From: Lingula anatina
Lineage: Eukaryota > Brachiopoda > Lingulata > Lingulida > Lingulidae
Reading direction: 5' to 3'
DNA length: 64,000 nucleotides
Assembly: GCF_001039355.2 (NCBI RefSeq)
Contig: NW_019775396.1
Span: forward strand, 364,957 to 428,956
The notes under the pieces were generated by a model. The model was not told where the DNA came from and did no database searches. It saw nothing but the letters and a program-made list of their open reading frames with translations. Of the stretch, positions 1-13,100 are shown in pieces; position 1 is the stretch's first letter; each line of letters starts with the position of its first letter. Position numbers and translations under genes: made by a program.

Positions 1-44
1 AAATTGACCTTTGACCTACTTTTTATCATGAACTGAACTCTGCT

Positions 45-244
45 AATTTCTTTCTCTTTTAACTTCAAACTTGACAGAGATAGGTCCATAGTTACTCTTG
101 AACTTGAATAGGAAGTCATATACTGGCAATTTACTGTGACCTTGAAATTGACCCTTGACCTATCTTACAAAGAACTTAAATTTGATTGTACCATATATAT
201 TTTTTGCAATAGTTTAAAAATTCTTGTTGATTGCATTTTTACAG
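45..244 (+). other. SMCHD1 intron with TGACCTTTGACCT-type short repeats
   Basis: TTGACCTTTGACCT and TGACCTTGAAATTGACCCTT occur at 4 and 136. The same kind of motif returns near 16002 and 16170 (GACCTTGACCTTG). This is probably a dispersed simple repeat rather than a binding site. Confidence 0.4.
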
Positions 245-2037
245 CTTGTCAAGCACAAAACTGGTGGCTGTGTCCCTTATTTTGTGTATGTGGGGGTCTA
301 TACGAATGCGCTTGCTCCAGCTGGTGGTACAATATTCGGAGGCGGTATCGCCTCTCTGATCCTCTAGTTTAGTGGTAGAAATTAGTATGCCAGAGAAAGT
401 AAGTTACTAAAATAATACATAGGCACCATAACAGTTCATGCAGTCATATAGTTTTATCTTTTATTTGATATATAAGTAAATAATTAATTGTACTGTGATC
501 TGTTTTTCAGAAAACATCCGTAACCTTGGTGCCCACACACTTGTCTTACAGACAGTGCTCAATGAGAGTGGAAACAAAATGTTTGCAGGCAGAGAGTTAC
601 CATCACACACCATCAAGTTTACTGTGACAGGCAAGATCTTTGTTGAACTGGTCAACTGTCGGGAGCCAATGTTCAGGCTTTAAACCCTCCTGGTCATACA
701 ATTATGATGATATTTTAAGCTGAATTTGAATTGGGGTTTGATTAAAGGTGTCACTGTAGAAAACAGAGGCTTGATTGCAATCCCTTACTCTCAGTCATCA
801 CTGCTGAGTGGAAGTTAGGACTAATAAAAACTCTTATAACATTATCTAGAGAAGACTGGAAGTGTCTTCAGTGAACAGAGAGAATAGTATTGTGGTTCAA
901 GTCAGTACTTCCCTGGCTGTTATGTCTTCAGTGAACAGAGAGAATAGTATTGTGGTTCAAGTCAGTACTTCCCTGGCTGTTATGTCTTCAGGGACTATTG
1001 ATATGGTTGACAGCAGGTTGTGATGGTGGTGGTATTGCTACTTTCAGAGGCCCCACCAGCCAAGTTCTCTGTGGGCTTCCTAGATGGTCCATTCAGGATT
1101 GGGGTGCCATTCCAGATCCCTCTGGAGTTCCAGGATGAGTTCAACAACCCCACCAAGCCCGGCAAGGAGCTGGTGCCCACACTGGAGGCCAGGTGAGGGA
1201 ACAGCAACAGACAGCACTCTCCTAGAGAAACAAAAGAACAATTAGCTGGAATAACACTCTTGATCCTTTTGTAGCTTTCAAATGAACCTTTAGTCCGACA
1301 CCTAGCAGATATAAAAAGATGATGTAATGTTAGTTGTGAATTGTTCCATTTCAGTGGGTTAGATCTTAGTTTTGAAGGCAGCCATGTCCGAGGCAATGCA
1401 CTGGTCATCAAAGGGGTGGTAGCCAAGGGTGCTGTGGCCAGTAGCCAGGGAAAGGTAAGCCAGGGGGGATAGGTATTGTTTTCCTCCTTTATTGGACTTC
1501 ACTTTTCACATCTCTGCATCCTTGGATGTTTTTCCTACTTTTGAATGTACTATATTTGATTGATAAAGTTTTTTGCCAGTAAGCCTCATTGCATACATAC
1601 TTAGTAAATAAAACCATTTCAAGGCAAGTGAAATGATAACTAATAGACAGGAGGAAATACCATTTTAGATTAATTTTTCATGAACTTGAAATATGTGAAC
1701 TGATAATGCATGAGCTGAGGCAGTAATATTGGATTAGCCCCCTCTAGACAGTGCCTTTCCTAACTTGCTGACAGTGTACCTGCAGTTGTCAGCCTGTCCT
1801 AACTTGCTGACAGTGTACCTGCAGTTGTCAGCTTGTCCTAACTTGCCAGTTGTCATTACCTACCTGTTCAATTTTCCTTTGCAGAGTTTTAGTCTAAAAG
1901 TGACAATCCCTGGGCTAGAAGAGGACTCTCACACCATGAAGATCCGTCTCCTGCCAGGTTCCCCGGCATCCCTAGGTGTCAGCCCCAGTGAGGACATCAC
2001 TGTGGAGAATGGACAGCCTGTGGCCTTTGATGTCCAG
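245..2037 (+). CDS. SMCHD1: SMCHD1 exon block 1: five exons upstream of the transposon
   Basis: Proposed exons are 245-344, 511-630, 1048-1192, 1355-1454 and 1885-2037. The first ([13 protein letters not shown]...) is the least certain. It is kept because its end after GGCG|GTATCG leaves one base that joins in phase to the next exon as Glu (GG-E-NIRNLG). The 511-630 exon appears to use a GC donor (ACAG|GCAAGA), the only choice that keeps phase with EAPPAKF at 1048. The exon at 1048 contains [16 protein letters not shown], the typical start of an SMCHD1 beta-sandwich module. The 1885 exon ends in AFDVQ, immediately followed by the left end of the Harbinger element. Introns contain two tandem duplications: 863-982 (60 bp x2) and about 1760-1848 (39 bp x2.2). 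Confidence 0.83.
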
Positions 2038-5000
2038 GGCCCGGTTTTATAAAGGACGTTTAGCACTAACCACCGGTTAAATCTGGCGTTTAACTTAAAT
2101 GATGTTTAACCGGGTTTCATAAACGTCGTTTAGCACTAACCAATGGTTAAATCTCCTAAACGGTTGGTTAAATTTATACGCTCAAGGGAGGTAGTTTAAA
2201 TTCCTTAACCGCCGGATAAAAATGGCGAACCTGCTGCGGTTTGCCAGAAATCCTCACAGATATATACCTTTTAGACTGAGAAGAGACAGAAATTTCAGTA
2301 GAGATTTATTTGATTTTGATGGAGCAACTGAGCAAGAACTCATTGAAAGATTTAGATTCAGTAGAAATTCGATACTGTACTTAGAAAACTTACTTCACAA
2401 CCAAATAGCTCCAGAGACAGAAAGGAATCATTCTTTGAGTGTTAGAGAGCAACTTCTAATAGCACTGCGATTTTTCGCCTCCGGTTCTTTTTTGCAAGTT
2501 GTGGGGGACACCGTTGGGCCCAGCAAATCGACTGTAAGTCGAGTGGTCAGAAAGGTGGCCTTGGCTCTGTGTGAACATCAAGCTGACTTCGTCAAATTTC
2601 CTGCTACACCCCAGGCTAGGGCAGGTGTGAGGGACGGTTTTTTTAGGATAGCTGGTTTTCCGGGATGTATTGGTTGCATTGACTGCACTCATGTGAGGAT
2701 TCAAGCGCCTAGTGAAAACGAACCAGCGTTCGTGAACAGAAAAAACTTTCACAGCATTAACGTACAGGCCGTATGTGACCACAAAGGTGTGTATTTTGTT
2801 AAGAAATTTTAATTCAAACTAATGGTCCTTACCGGCAAAAAAGTGAAAAATAACTGTAGATGAGACACTGTCATTCCGGCGAGTGAGCGGCCATCTTTGT
2901 AATATGACCTTTCACCTTGCACCGAGTAGCACCGAGTGCATTCCTTCAGAATGTAAATAAGGCATGACTAATCGATGTGTGCGATGATGATTTTGTTCTT
3001 CATGCCCATTTGTTATATGAAGCTACCCCCTGATTATTAAATTGAAAAAGGGCGTGGTTAAGTTTTGGTTTCTTTATAAAACATGAAATAATTATAATAT
3101 AAAATGTTTAAATATAAATATTTATTAAATCGCAGGGAAATTCACAAATATTGTGGCACAGTGGCCAGGGAGTGTCCACGACTCTCATGTATTTAACACC
3201 TCCTCTCTCGGAAGAGAGCTAGCAAGGCATAATACAGCAGAGTTGGGTACACTTCTTGGTGACAGCGGGTATGCCTGCAAACCATACCTGCTAACACCAT
3301 ACCTGAATCCCACCACCAGGGCCCAAGAGAGGTTTAACAGATCCCATAAGGTAACACGAACATTGATTGAGAGAGTATTTGGAATATGGAAAAGAAGGTA
3401 AGTAGCTGGCAATATCCACCAAAAATTGCTATAAAATTATGTTTGTGAACATATATGTACTGGGGGCACATGCTGGGGGGGGGGGGGAGGGGGCACTGTT
3501 TCTTTGCTTCATTTAAAAATGTACCAGCATATGCATTTAATACTTTAATATTCTATTATTTTATTAAGTAACTATTTTCTTAATAAATTCCAAATTTTGC
3601 TGTCTACATACATTATTTGCTTCTATTGGGTGTTCTATTTATTTCCAGATTTCACTGCCTTCATGCTGAATTACGAATGTCACCAGGGAGGGTTTGCAAT
3701 ATCATTGGTGCGTGTGCAGTCTTGCACAACATAGCCATTATTAGGAATGAGCCCCTGCCAGATGGAAATGACCCTGGTCCAGGCCCAGATATGGGAATTC
3801 AGTACAATGGCCCTGAAGATGGTAGGGCCGTAAGGGACCATGTGGCAAGGGCATTTTTCTCTTAATAATAATAAGAAGAACTATGAATAAAGCCAAGAAG
3901 GAAAAACTTTAATATAAAACTTTAATATATTTTAATGTAATATATACTGTTTAATTTTAAATTTAAGTTTCAAGTACAAAGAATTGTAATATTATTTGAA
4001 CTAATAAATTGATCTATTTACATGTATAATATGCATACTACTGTAACATTTACTACTAGTACATGTATACTGTCAATATTGTACATATGTTGAATAATAA
4101 ACCAATAATATTTTAATACTGTAATTGACAATGAGTAAAGATATATTAACATTTAACATTTTAGAAACATGTATACAACTATAATCCATGTAAATCTGCA
4201 AAAAACAATAAAATGCCTGCTTAGCTATTGACAAAGAGTATTGATATACATAAACATTTCACAATTTAAACATTTTATACAACTACTGGATAATCTGGAG
4301 GAGAACCTTCCAGAATGATCTGCAAAGAGGCAACATCAGGTGGGAGGAGAAAGAGGAGGCCGCTGCCGACCAGACAAGTTTGAAAAAGTTTGCCACCCAA
4401 TGCCCTACGTTGGACAGGAGGAACTAATAATGAATAATAAAAATTAATCTGAAAGAAAGTGCTTTTAGAGATCCCACTGTTAGAGAAGCAACTTTTGTTA
4501 GCAATAAATTAACTAGCTCTATTATGCTAAAAGTTGCTTTTCTAATAATTGAATCTCTAAAAGGAGTTTCTTCTCAGTTAGCTTGGCATTAATTGCCTCC
4601 TGCTTCAAAACTTGCTTCTGTAGACTCTCCAACTCTGATTCTGTTTTTTCTACAATGAAGAAAAGAGATATATCATATGCTGTAATGTTACTTATGCAAA
4701 AGTTTTATTAAAAAAATTGTTATTTTTACTTAACATAACAAATGAAGACAGGTACTTTCGGTACAAGAACAGACAGTTTATTATATATATTGTGTATAAC
4801 TGAAGTCTGTATTGGCTCTTCAATATGTCTTACCTGTTCTTGACATGCTACATGAATGCTTCTTTCTTTTCTTTGGAATTTGGGGTTCATCTTGACTTGT
4901 GCTTGTAGTGGGGACGGGAGGCGGGGATGGGAATGGTGGAGGATCTGTAAATAGTTGTAAAATTATATAATATTTACCTGTAATAAAAGAATACATACAT

Positions 5001-7044
5001 TGTATAACACTACTACTAGTATATTTTACTTTTTTTCCTTTTTTTAATAACTATCCATTATCTGGTACAAACATCAAAGAAACCAGTTTCCTTTTGAATA
5101 TTTTTATGATATTATTATTATTATTATTATGATTATTTATTTATTATTATTTTATTTATTTATTTATTCATTTTTTAAAATAAGTACATAGATTTATAAA
5201 CATACTTTGGTAATCTAAATCATCTAACAGTGATTCAAAATCCACTGTAACTATATCATCTGTACTTCCTTGCAAATTAGGGATTTCTGCCACTTCAAAG
5301 AACAAAGAAAATTCACATCAATTAAAACAATTTGCATTTTCAGTTATTTTAATTATTTTATTGAAATAAAATATTTGTTTTGATTTTAGAGAATTGATAC
5401 AATATGATATCATTTGTGAGAGTAAAAATGACATGGACATGGCATTAGCAAATTTCCCTTATTTTAGTGTATGTGGGAGAGTGGGTATCTAAGTTTCTTT
5501 ATATAAACAGAAGAGACACAAGTCCATTGTAATTTTGCTCGAGTACTCTTGCCTGGCACGCAATGATCTCGTGACCCAGTTCTGAGCTGTCACTCACTTT
5601 TGAACCGGACAAAACAAGTGCGCTCAAACGCGGTTCGGTTTCACCGTTTGATTCATGGAGGAGCTTACGCTGTATTTTTTAACTCATTTGCCAGGATTGG
5701 ATAGGATATTGGGATTATAATCACTTATCAACATGTTTAGTTTGAGGACAACAATGCCCATTAGATCTATTCAGTGGAAGAAATTTTTTTTTAAAGTTTT
5801 GCTGGAACGTGCACGATGCTGGCGCGGGACCATTCAGGAAATGATGGAATTACTGTATCGGAGGTTTTATCTTACAGTACACGGAACAAGAAGTATGCAC
5901 TTATCAGTATGCTTGGACATATGGTTACGGTCTCTGTTAGATCTTTTCACAGTCGAGAAAATAGTGTTTTTTGTAGTTTTTCTGAAACATGTTCGACGGC
6001 GTGGAATGGGACATACGACAGTAGTGCATCGGAGGTTTTATCTTAGAGTAAAAGAGGCAAAGAACAATGAACTGGATGGAAATACATGTCCAAGTGTTCA
6101 ATGCAGGTTTTTATCATAATAAAAGGTAACAATCACATTAATTGCTTTTTCTTGAGTTCCACCAATAGAAAATGTCTCGACGAGCGTAAGGTCAAGGTCA
6201 TTTGATATGCACGTCTCCGAAGCAGACGACATAATGTATTATCGTCAGCATAGCATTTATAAAATTACTTATCTTTTTATTAAATTAATAATTGTAGAAA
6301 AAATTAGGCATTAAATACCTGTTGTCTCAAAACCGTCCGATACCCCGTTGAAAGCGGGGTCATCCTTGTGCAAATTAATTATCTTCTCCATTGTGGCATC
6401 CAGGGGTGGAGCAGGAGCTCCACCCCCAGTCTTGCCACTGTGGCTGCGCAGCCCACAGTGGGCTTTCTTGGCGGCTGTTACCAACTGCCTCCACTTTTCC
6501 TTGCATTCCTCGTGTGTCCTGTTCGCTGTGCCAACAGCAGTGATTTGTCTACTAATCCTGAGCCACACATCAAGCTTGGACTTGTTGTCCAAGCTTGATG
6601 TGTGCTTGTTCCTTATTGTGCAATGGTCTGCTTCAACCAATTCTACCAGTAGTGTTTGCTCACTAATGGTCCAGTTTTGCTTTCTACTTCTCTTCTTGTC
6701 AGACACTGACATGTTTCAAAACAGTAGATTTAAGCAGACAACAGATGAGCAATAAATTATCATATATATTTTATTTTGTTTATAGAAACCTATTGCATTC
6801 TGGGGAATTTTATTTCCAAATATGGTCTGGATAAGTTGTTCATAGCAACCAAACACTATTTAAGAAAATTAAACGTTGGTTAACTAACCGGCTGTTTAAA
6901 CACTGTTTATAAAACACAATTTTAACCGCCGTTTAGTTAACCAGTGTTTAGAGAAATTATCCACTGGTTAGGCTTATCCACCGGTTAGTGGTAAACGTCC
7001 TTTATAAAACCGGGCCCAGGTGTTAGACTGTTCAGGGAATGTCN

Positions 7045-7143
<99 letters not shown>

Positions 7144-10100
7144 CAAGATAAAGAGTAAGGAGAAAGGAATGTTTGATTGAGAAACAGCAACAAAACAGCT
7201 GAGTAGTTGATAGTCAGACAGATTGATATGTTATCTGTTACATAGTGTTTTCCTTCAGCAGTTAGGGCCCCACCAATAATGTTATCTTTTCCTTCTGCAG
7301 TTTGTGGGCCCTACCAATAATGTTATCTGTTTTTTCAGCAGTTTGTGGGCCCTACCAATAATGTTATCTGTATCTTCTGCAGTTTGTGGGTCCTACCAAT
7401 AATGTTATCTGTATCTTCTGCAGTTTGTGGGCCCTACCAATAATGTTATCTGTATCTTCTGCAGTTTGTGGGTCCTACCAATAATGTTATCATTCTGTTC
7501 TTTCTACAGTTTGTGGGCCCTACCAACACCCCATCCTACAGCGTGGTCTGCTCCAGCACTGGGCAGGGCACTCTCACTGGGGGACCCATCCACATCAAAG
7601 ACATCAAAGGACAGATGGTGATTACAGCAAAAATAGAATTACAGGTAACACCAATTGATGGCAGATGTTTCTACATTACCATACTAGAGAGGGCCACATG
7701 GGGAATACTGTAAAGAGATACTATACCCAAAGCTTTTTGTATATGCTTTATATCAGCTTCATGATTTCTACAACAAACTGCATTCCAGTTAAATGCATTT
7801 TCTAAAACGAAACATTTTAAATTGTTTTCTCGTGACATAAATACTGCCCCACTGGCTTTTCAGGCCAAATGTGATCATCTATAACTGCACAGATGAATTT
7901 GTATTTTGTAGCATATGAAAGAAATCAAGGCAGTGGAGAGAAAGATCTCAGTACTTCCAAGTTCCAAGGCAGCAAAGATGGTGCTTACATATGTGGATGC
8001 AGATGAGAAAACTGTAGAAATTAAGAATGGTTCAGAAGTTATAGGGGTTGCTGGGGAATATATAAAAGATTTAGGTAAATTAAGAATGGTTCAGAAGTTA
8101 AAGGGGTTGCTGGGGAATATATATATATATATAAAAGATTGGGGTAAATGAAGAATGATTCAGATGTTATTAGGTTGAGATTTAGGTAAAATTAAGACAT
8201 CTGAAGTTAGGAGAATTCATGATGGCAATACTTGTATGTTTTAGAATGTAAGCTTGTATTTTCAAGCATCAAGATTTTTGTTTGGCATAGAGAAACATAA
8301 ATATAATATTTTCAGGAAGGCGTAAGAAGATCTGAATGTAGTGTAATACATTTTCTTTTCTGAACATCTAAAATTCCTTAAAACTTGGGAGCCATCATAA
8401 AATTCCTTTGCGACCATAATAAAATGTCTTATAAAAGGTGAGGTTGACATAGGCTGGGAAGTCACACAGACATACACCTGATGAAGGATAGCTTCCAGGT
8501 AAACCAGAGCACAGGATAGTTCTGTAAATATTGTTCTATGCAGGGGAGGGTTTACTGCCTGTTTTAGTAGGATGATATATATCTGTTCTGTTCCAGCCTT
8601 CACTCTGATGGATGAGGCAGGCAAGCAGTTGAAGGTGGATGGCATCCTTGCTGGCAAAATCAAAGTTAACTGGACACCTAAACTGTCCAAAGATATTGTC
8701 CAGAGTGGTCATTTTCCAGATATCAAAATCCCCAACTCAGTCCATGACAGCAAATACTGCCACATCAACATCACTGGGGATTCTGATCTGGAGTTTTCTT
8801 TTACTGTCAAGTAAGCAGTCTGGTGCCTTTGTGTTGCTTTCCTATTGTTTGTTTTATAAACATATGGAAGGAAGTATGATGTCAATGTGAGATCATTATC
8901 AGTGACACTTGTGATGTAATTAGAAAAGAATTTTCATTGCAATAGCATTAAGGAATATGAAGGTGAAATGTTCATATAATACCAAGTAATTGAATTATTT
9001 TCTTCTTTTTCATGGTTTAATGATAGGGACTGTTTGTGTCCCCCTGTGTCTTCGTGTTCTATTTAGCTGAAGGGCCAGGATGTCCCTTATCTTATGATCT
9101 TGATGTATCTTGTGATCTTTATAAATGATTGGATGGTCAATATTTCAACATGTACATTTATTCAGAAAGTTTCAATTAAAATGTATATATTATACTGTGT
9201 AATATGAAAATATTTGTAAGAGTTTTGGATATTTCTAGGGGAATAACAGGTGAGCCAGCCCAGATCAAATGTAAATGCAGTGATGGCCATATTGGAAAAG
9301 TTCGCCTGGGAGAAGTCATGGAATCTCACATTCTAGTCCGTCTGCAGGATAAATATGGAAATGATATTCAGAAGGTTTGTTTGATGATGATTATGTATAA
9401 ACCTGTAGAGATGATAGACACTCTGGAGGTTGAGACTGAACACTATTAATAAAGGTTTTTATGAAGGGACATTCAATTAAAGAAAATGGTACAAAGAAAA
9501 GATCTGGAATTAAAGGTAAAAGAGCAATTCTGTTTTTCAAATTAGTTCATTTGAGATGATGTAATGTTCTAGATTCTTGAAACTTGGGGGTCATTTGAGC
9601 TGTCAAAATGCTGGTTATTTCTATGTCAGCACAATATAAAGTCATTTTTAATGAATGTACAATCTCTATGTGATAATCATACAGACCACAAAGAATTCCA
9701 CTAATTGAGTTCTTCCGATGATTTTGTTCTTAAATTTTTCTCTATAGCTTTATCACGGCATCTTAAGGGATCTGTCTGTGACAGCAGAGGGCTTGCTGGT
9801 AGAAGAGACTGTAAGAGCTCTTGGCCAGGTAAGGGGGACTGGGACAGGTAAGGGGGGACTGGGACAGGTAAGGGGGAACTGGGACAGGTAAGGGGGACTG
9901 GGACAGGTAAGGGGGGCTTGGACAGGTAAGGGGGGACTTGGACAGGTAAGGGGGGCTGGGACAGGTAAGGGGGACTGGGACAGGTAAGGGGGACTGGGAC
10001 AGGTAAGGGGGACTGGCACTTTATCTCATTCTTCTCTCACTGTCCATGGAGTGTATACTGTTATCTTCTTGAAGTTGAATTAATTTTTATATGATTTGTA

Positions 10101-13100
10101 TTTAAGTTACATCTAGGGGGCCCCACTGGCATTTTTGATTTTTTCTAAAACTTTAATATTTTTCATTTAAAAAAAACTGTACTTCACATCTGGTCTTAAA
10201 ATACAAATTATTCCATGTCTAATTTTAAAAAGATAGAACAGATCATAAATGTATTTTGTTCAGATGTTTTTGCCAATGACACTCCATAGCGCAATTTAGT
10301 ATGTGATCAGTTGCAAAGCCCACTCTTTTAGGTCATATCCATGATGTTACTTCTACTTTTAATGTCAACCCTGTAGAGTCACTGTATATGCAGACTCCTA
10401 CCTGTCATATTTTAATATGTCAACCCTTATTATTTAGCTTTATGTTAATTTTGTGTGCAATTTTATTTCCTTTTTTTAATGTCTTTCAACCTTGAGGTGG
10501 TAATATATTAAAAAATGAATACATGTGTATACTAGTACTAGAATTGCTGATTATGAGCTATAACTTTGAAATTTGAAGAATGTGTCTCATGAGCAATTTT
10601 TTTTCTGTTTCAGAATTGCAGTTTTGACATTGAGGGTATAAAGTTCAGAGATGTTGGTCTTGGACCAAAGGAAGTATGTGTGAGGTGGAAGGAGCTGGTG
10701 GATTATGTCAGGGTGGAAGTGACCGCAGGAAAACCAACACAGATGACACTACGTGACTGGAAGACTGATCAGGTAGACTAATAAATGACATAGCAGTAAG
10801 CATATCAATACATAACTAGTTCCGTAGCAAGACATGATTAAAATGCTCCTGTCAAAATGACATATTAAATGTTTCTACAGTATAAAGGTCATTGATATGA
10901 AGATTAAAATGTTCAAGACACATGTAAGAAGTCTGTCACCTTAAGTGTTGTTTTCTTTCTAACATAGCACATGAAGGGTGATGCATAGTGAGTCAACTGC
11001 TATACAAAGATTGTTTATCTTGTATATACAGACAATGTGGTAAATTAATTTCCAGACTGTCAGTGTGTTCAATGACTGTAAACTCCCCAAGCCACTAGTG
11101 CTGCAGCTGTGTGACGAGGCCGGCAACCCCTCCTCTGAGGCAGATGTCAGGGTGCAGCTTTACAAAGACCCCGGCATAAAGGTGAGTGCTGGCTGCTGGG
11201 TGAGAGGCCTCATGCTGTTGATTGATAACTATTATAACCATGTGGAAAGAAATCCTTTTTAACTTCCAAGGTTAAACACCACTGCCCTGTAACAGTAGCT
11301 GATCATTAAAAGCTACTTTGTTCTTTTTTGAAAAAACAATGAACATTTGTTTTATTTTTTTTTTAAGAAATTGTAATTTTAACAATGTAAAAATATATTA
11401 ATAGATGTTGATCCCATTTAAGACTATCCCAAGGTTTATAGGTTAAGAAGTTCTATTTATATGCAGACACTGTAGTTGTTGGTAGTTTTGTCTTTCAGCT
11501 GACCCCAGTGCCACAGCCTATAAAGACAGATAGTCATGGTGTGGCCAGCTTTGGTGTCATGACAGTGACTGGGAAACAGTAAGTACACACCTAGACATAG
11601 GCTGAGTAAACACTGCACTGGGCTCTGTCTTATTAACTGCATTTCTGTTTAATATATTCTTTATCATCTTTGTTAATCCATGTAAAAGAAATAGAACATA
11701 ATTTGTTTATACTTGGGCAAAAATGTTCATTAGCTTGTTAGTTGGATCATACATGATAATTATTAACACAAGCTGGATGTAGCCCTTCAACAGACTGATA
11801 CGAGTAGACGTTGTTACTCACTGACCATTAGCTGGTTTATACTGGACTCTTTTGCCACAAATTGGTTGGAAAGAAAGCAGCTAAAGGTTTCCCACCATGA
11901 AACATGTTGCATTGTGGCCTTCCATTGATACTTTCAGAGGAGTCTATGAGATCCAACCCAAGGCATTCCAGGGCAGGCTGACCATAGCAGGACCCAAGAT
12001 CAAAATCTCAATATCTGCAGACTCCAGTAAGCCAGTGGCTATAGCAGTGGACTATGATAAGAGTGCAATGTACACTGCAGGAGGAACATTGCCTGGTGAG
12101 TTAAGTGAATAATTTAGGAGTGATTTCAAACATGGCACTGATTACACTTTTTCATTTATCCAAGATTGATCATTTTACCTGCTCACAAAGTCATTGTTTC
12201 TATCCTGTGAAAAGTGGAGCTGGACCTTGCTTAGTCCTGGAAACTGCATTTTTATTCAGGATATATAACAGCATGTTCAATATTCACTGCTCTATCAACA
12301 AATATGGACACAAATCTTAATGTATATATATTTTCCAAGCTGATAGGTATTATTGTGATAATCTAGACCATTTTATACACTTTGAAAATTATATTTTATT
12401 GTCATTTCAATTAATAATTCAGGATCTTAAATACAGTTTTTTTTCTTGATTTTTTTTTTTATTGTAAAAATGCCTTTTAATCTTGACAATAAAAAATATA
12501 TAGTAGTGTATGAAGAAATATCAAATCTTTGAAAAACTTGTCATATGAATTAATTATTTGTAACACCCAAACAGTTAGCTTAATTTTTTGTTGAATTTTT
12601 GTATTGCTCATATTGTAAACAAAGTGATACGAGTTGTGATGTTGCTCCAGAGTTCAAAGTGTGTATCCAGGCGGAGGACGGCAGTCTGCTGGCAGGGGCC
12701 AAACCTGCCAACATTGCCCTCAAAATGTGGAAGTCAGAAGGCAAGATGGAGGACAGACCCCCTGTGAAGGTTAGACTGGCTCCTGTTTGATGGATGGACT
12801 TCTGCATTCCTTCAAGAAATTAATTACTCACTGATCTATCCCATCATCAAGTGATTGATTGATTGATTGATTATTATTATTATTATTATTATTATTTGTC
12901 TAAAATCCAAACTAAGTTTAATATTCTTTACAATATGAAATACAAGTGAAAAAAGGGAAAAGATGGATTCACTCATGCCATTATTTGTTCTTACAGTCAT
13001 TTAGGCTGTCATGTTTTCAGCCAAGTTGTGTAATTGAATATCTTCATGTATTTACTTACCTTTAAGTTGTAGAATGTTATCAGCATTCATCATTTGTAGG

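Larger units (their letters stand above)
2038..7016 (+). mobile_element. Complete PIF/Harbinger DNA transposon (4979 bp)
   Basis: The left end GGCCCGGTTTTATAAAGGAC is the exact inverted complement of the right end. The inverted repeat runs about 34 bp with one mismatch. The flanking target duplication is CAG (2035-2037 and 7017-7019), a CWG site as known for Harbinger elements. Subterminal copies of the end motif (about 2109-2150, and GGTTAA-rich blocks around 6860-6960) are visible. Inside are the two genes that define the superfamily: a DDE transposase on + (2222-3865) and a Myb/SANT protein on - (6712-4522), arranged convergently. Both reading frames are open after splicing and the ends match, so the copy looks young and possibly autonomous. 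The stretch 5300-6320, mostly the first intron of the Myb gene, contains an open frame with no recognisable product. Confidence 0.95.
1885..7040 (+). other. SMCHD1: SMCHD1 coding exon interrupted by a transposon
   Basis: The exon reads ...PVAFDVQ up to the CAG at 2035-2037. The element fills 2038-7016, then CAG is repeated at 7017-7019 and GTGTTAGACTGTTCAGGGAAT follows. Restored without the element, this would read VQ-VLDCSGN, matching the D-x-x-G-N motif of sister modules, so the insertion may be truly inside coding sequence with the exon continuing to about 7040. Alternatively CAG|GTGTTA at 7020 was the native donor and the element landed exactly on it. Either way the left copy now abuts GGCCCG instead of a donor. 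A candidate new donor, CCG|GTTTTA at 2044, lies in the terminal repeat and would keep the frame, adding Gly-Pro. Confidence 0.75.

Noticed and set aside
4-160. Nuclear-receptor DR-type sites (TGACCTTTGACCT)
   Set aside because: The motif recurs in several introns as a short dispersed repeat, so a regulatory role cannot be supported from sequence alone.
300-400. tRNA- or SINE-like sequence (TAGTTTAGTGGTAGA)
   Set aside because: Weak A-box resemblance only; no B box, and the left part is better explained as an SMCHD1 exon.
995-1426. 143-codon minus-strand frame
   Set aside because: Exact shadow of two SMCHD1 exons and the intron between them; no domain.
5733-6119. 128-codon plus-strand frame inside the Harbinger element
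   Set aside because: No recognisable domain. It lies in the first intron of the Myb gene and contains two related AT-rich blocks (CATCGGAGGTTTTATCTTA and CTGTATCGGAGGTTTTATCT), so it is likely fortuitous.
9753-10019. Proline-rich minus-strand frame (PSPPYLSQ repeats)
   Set aside because: Antisense of the 19-bp donor array; composition follows the repeat.
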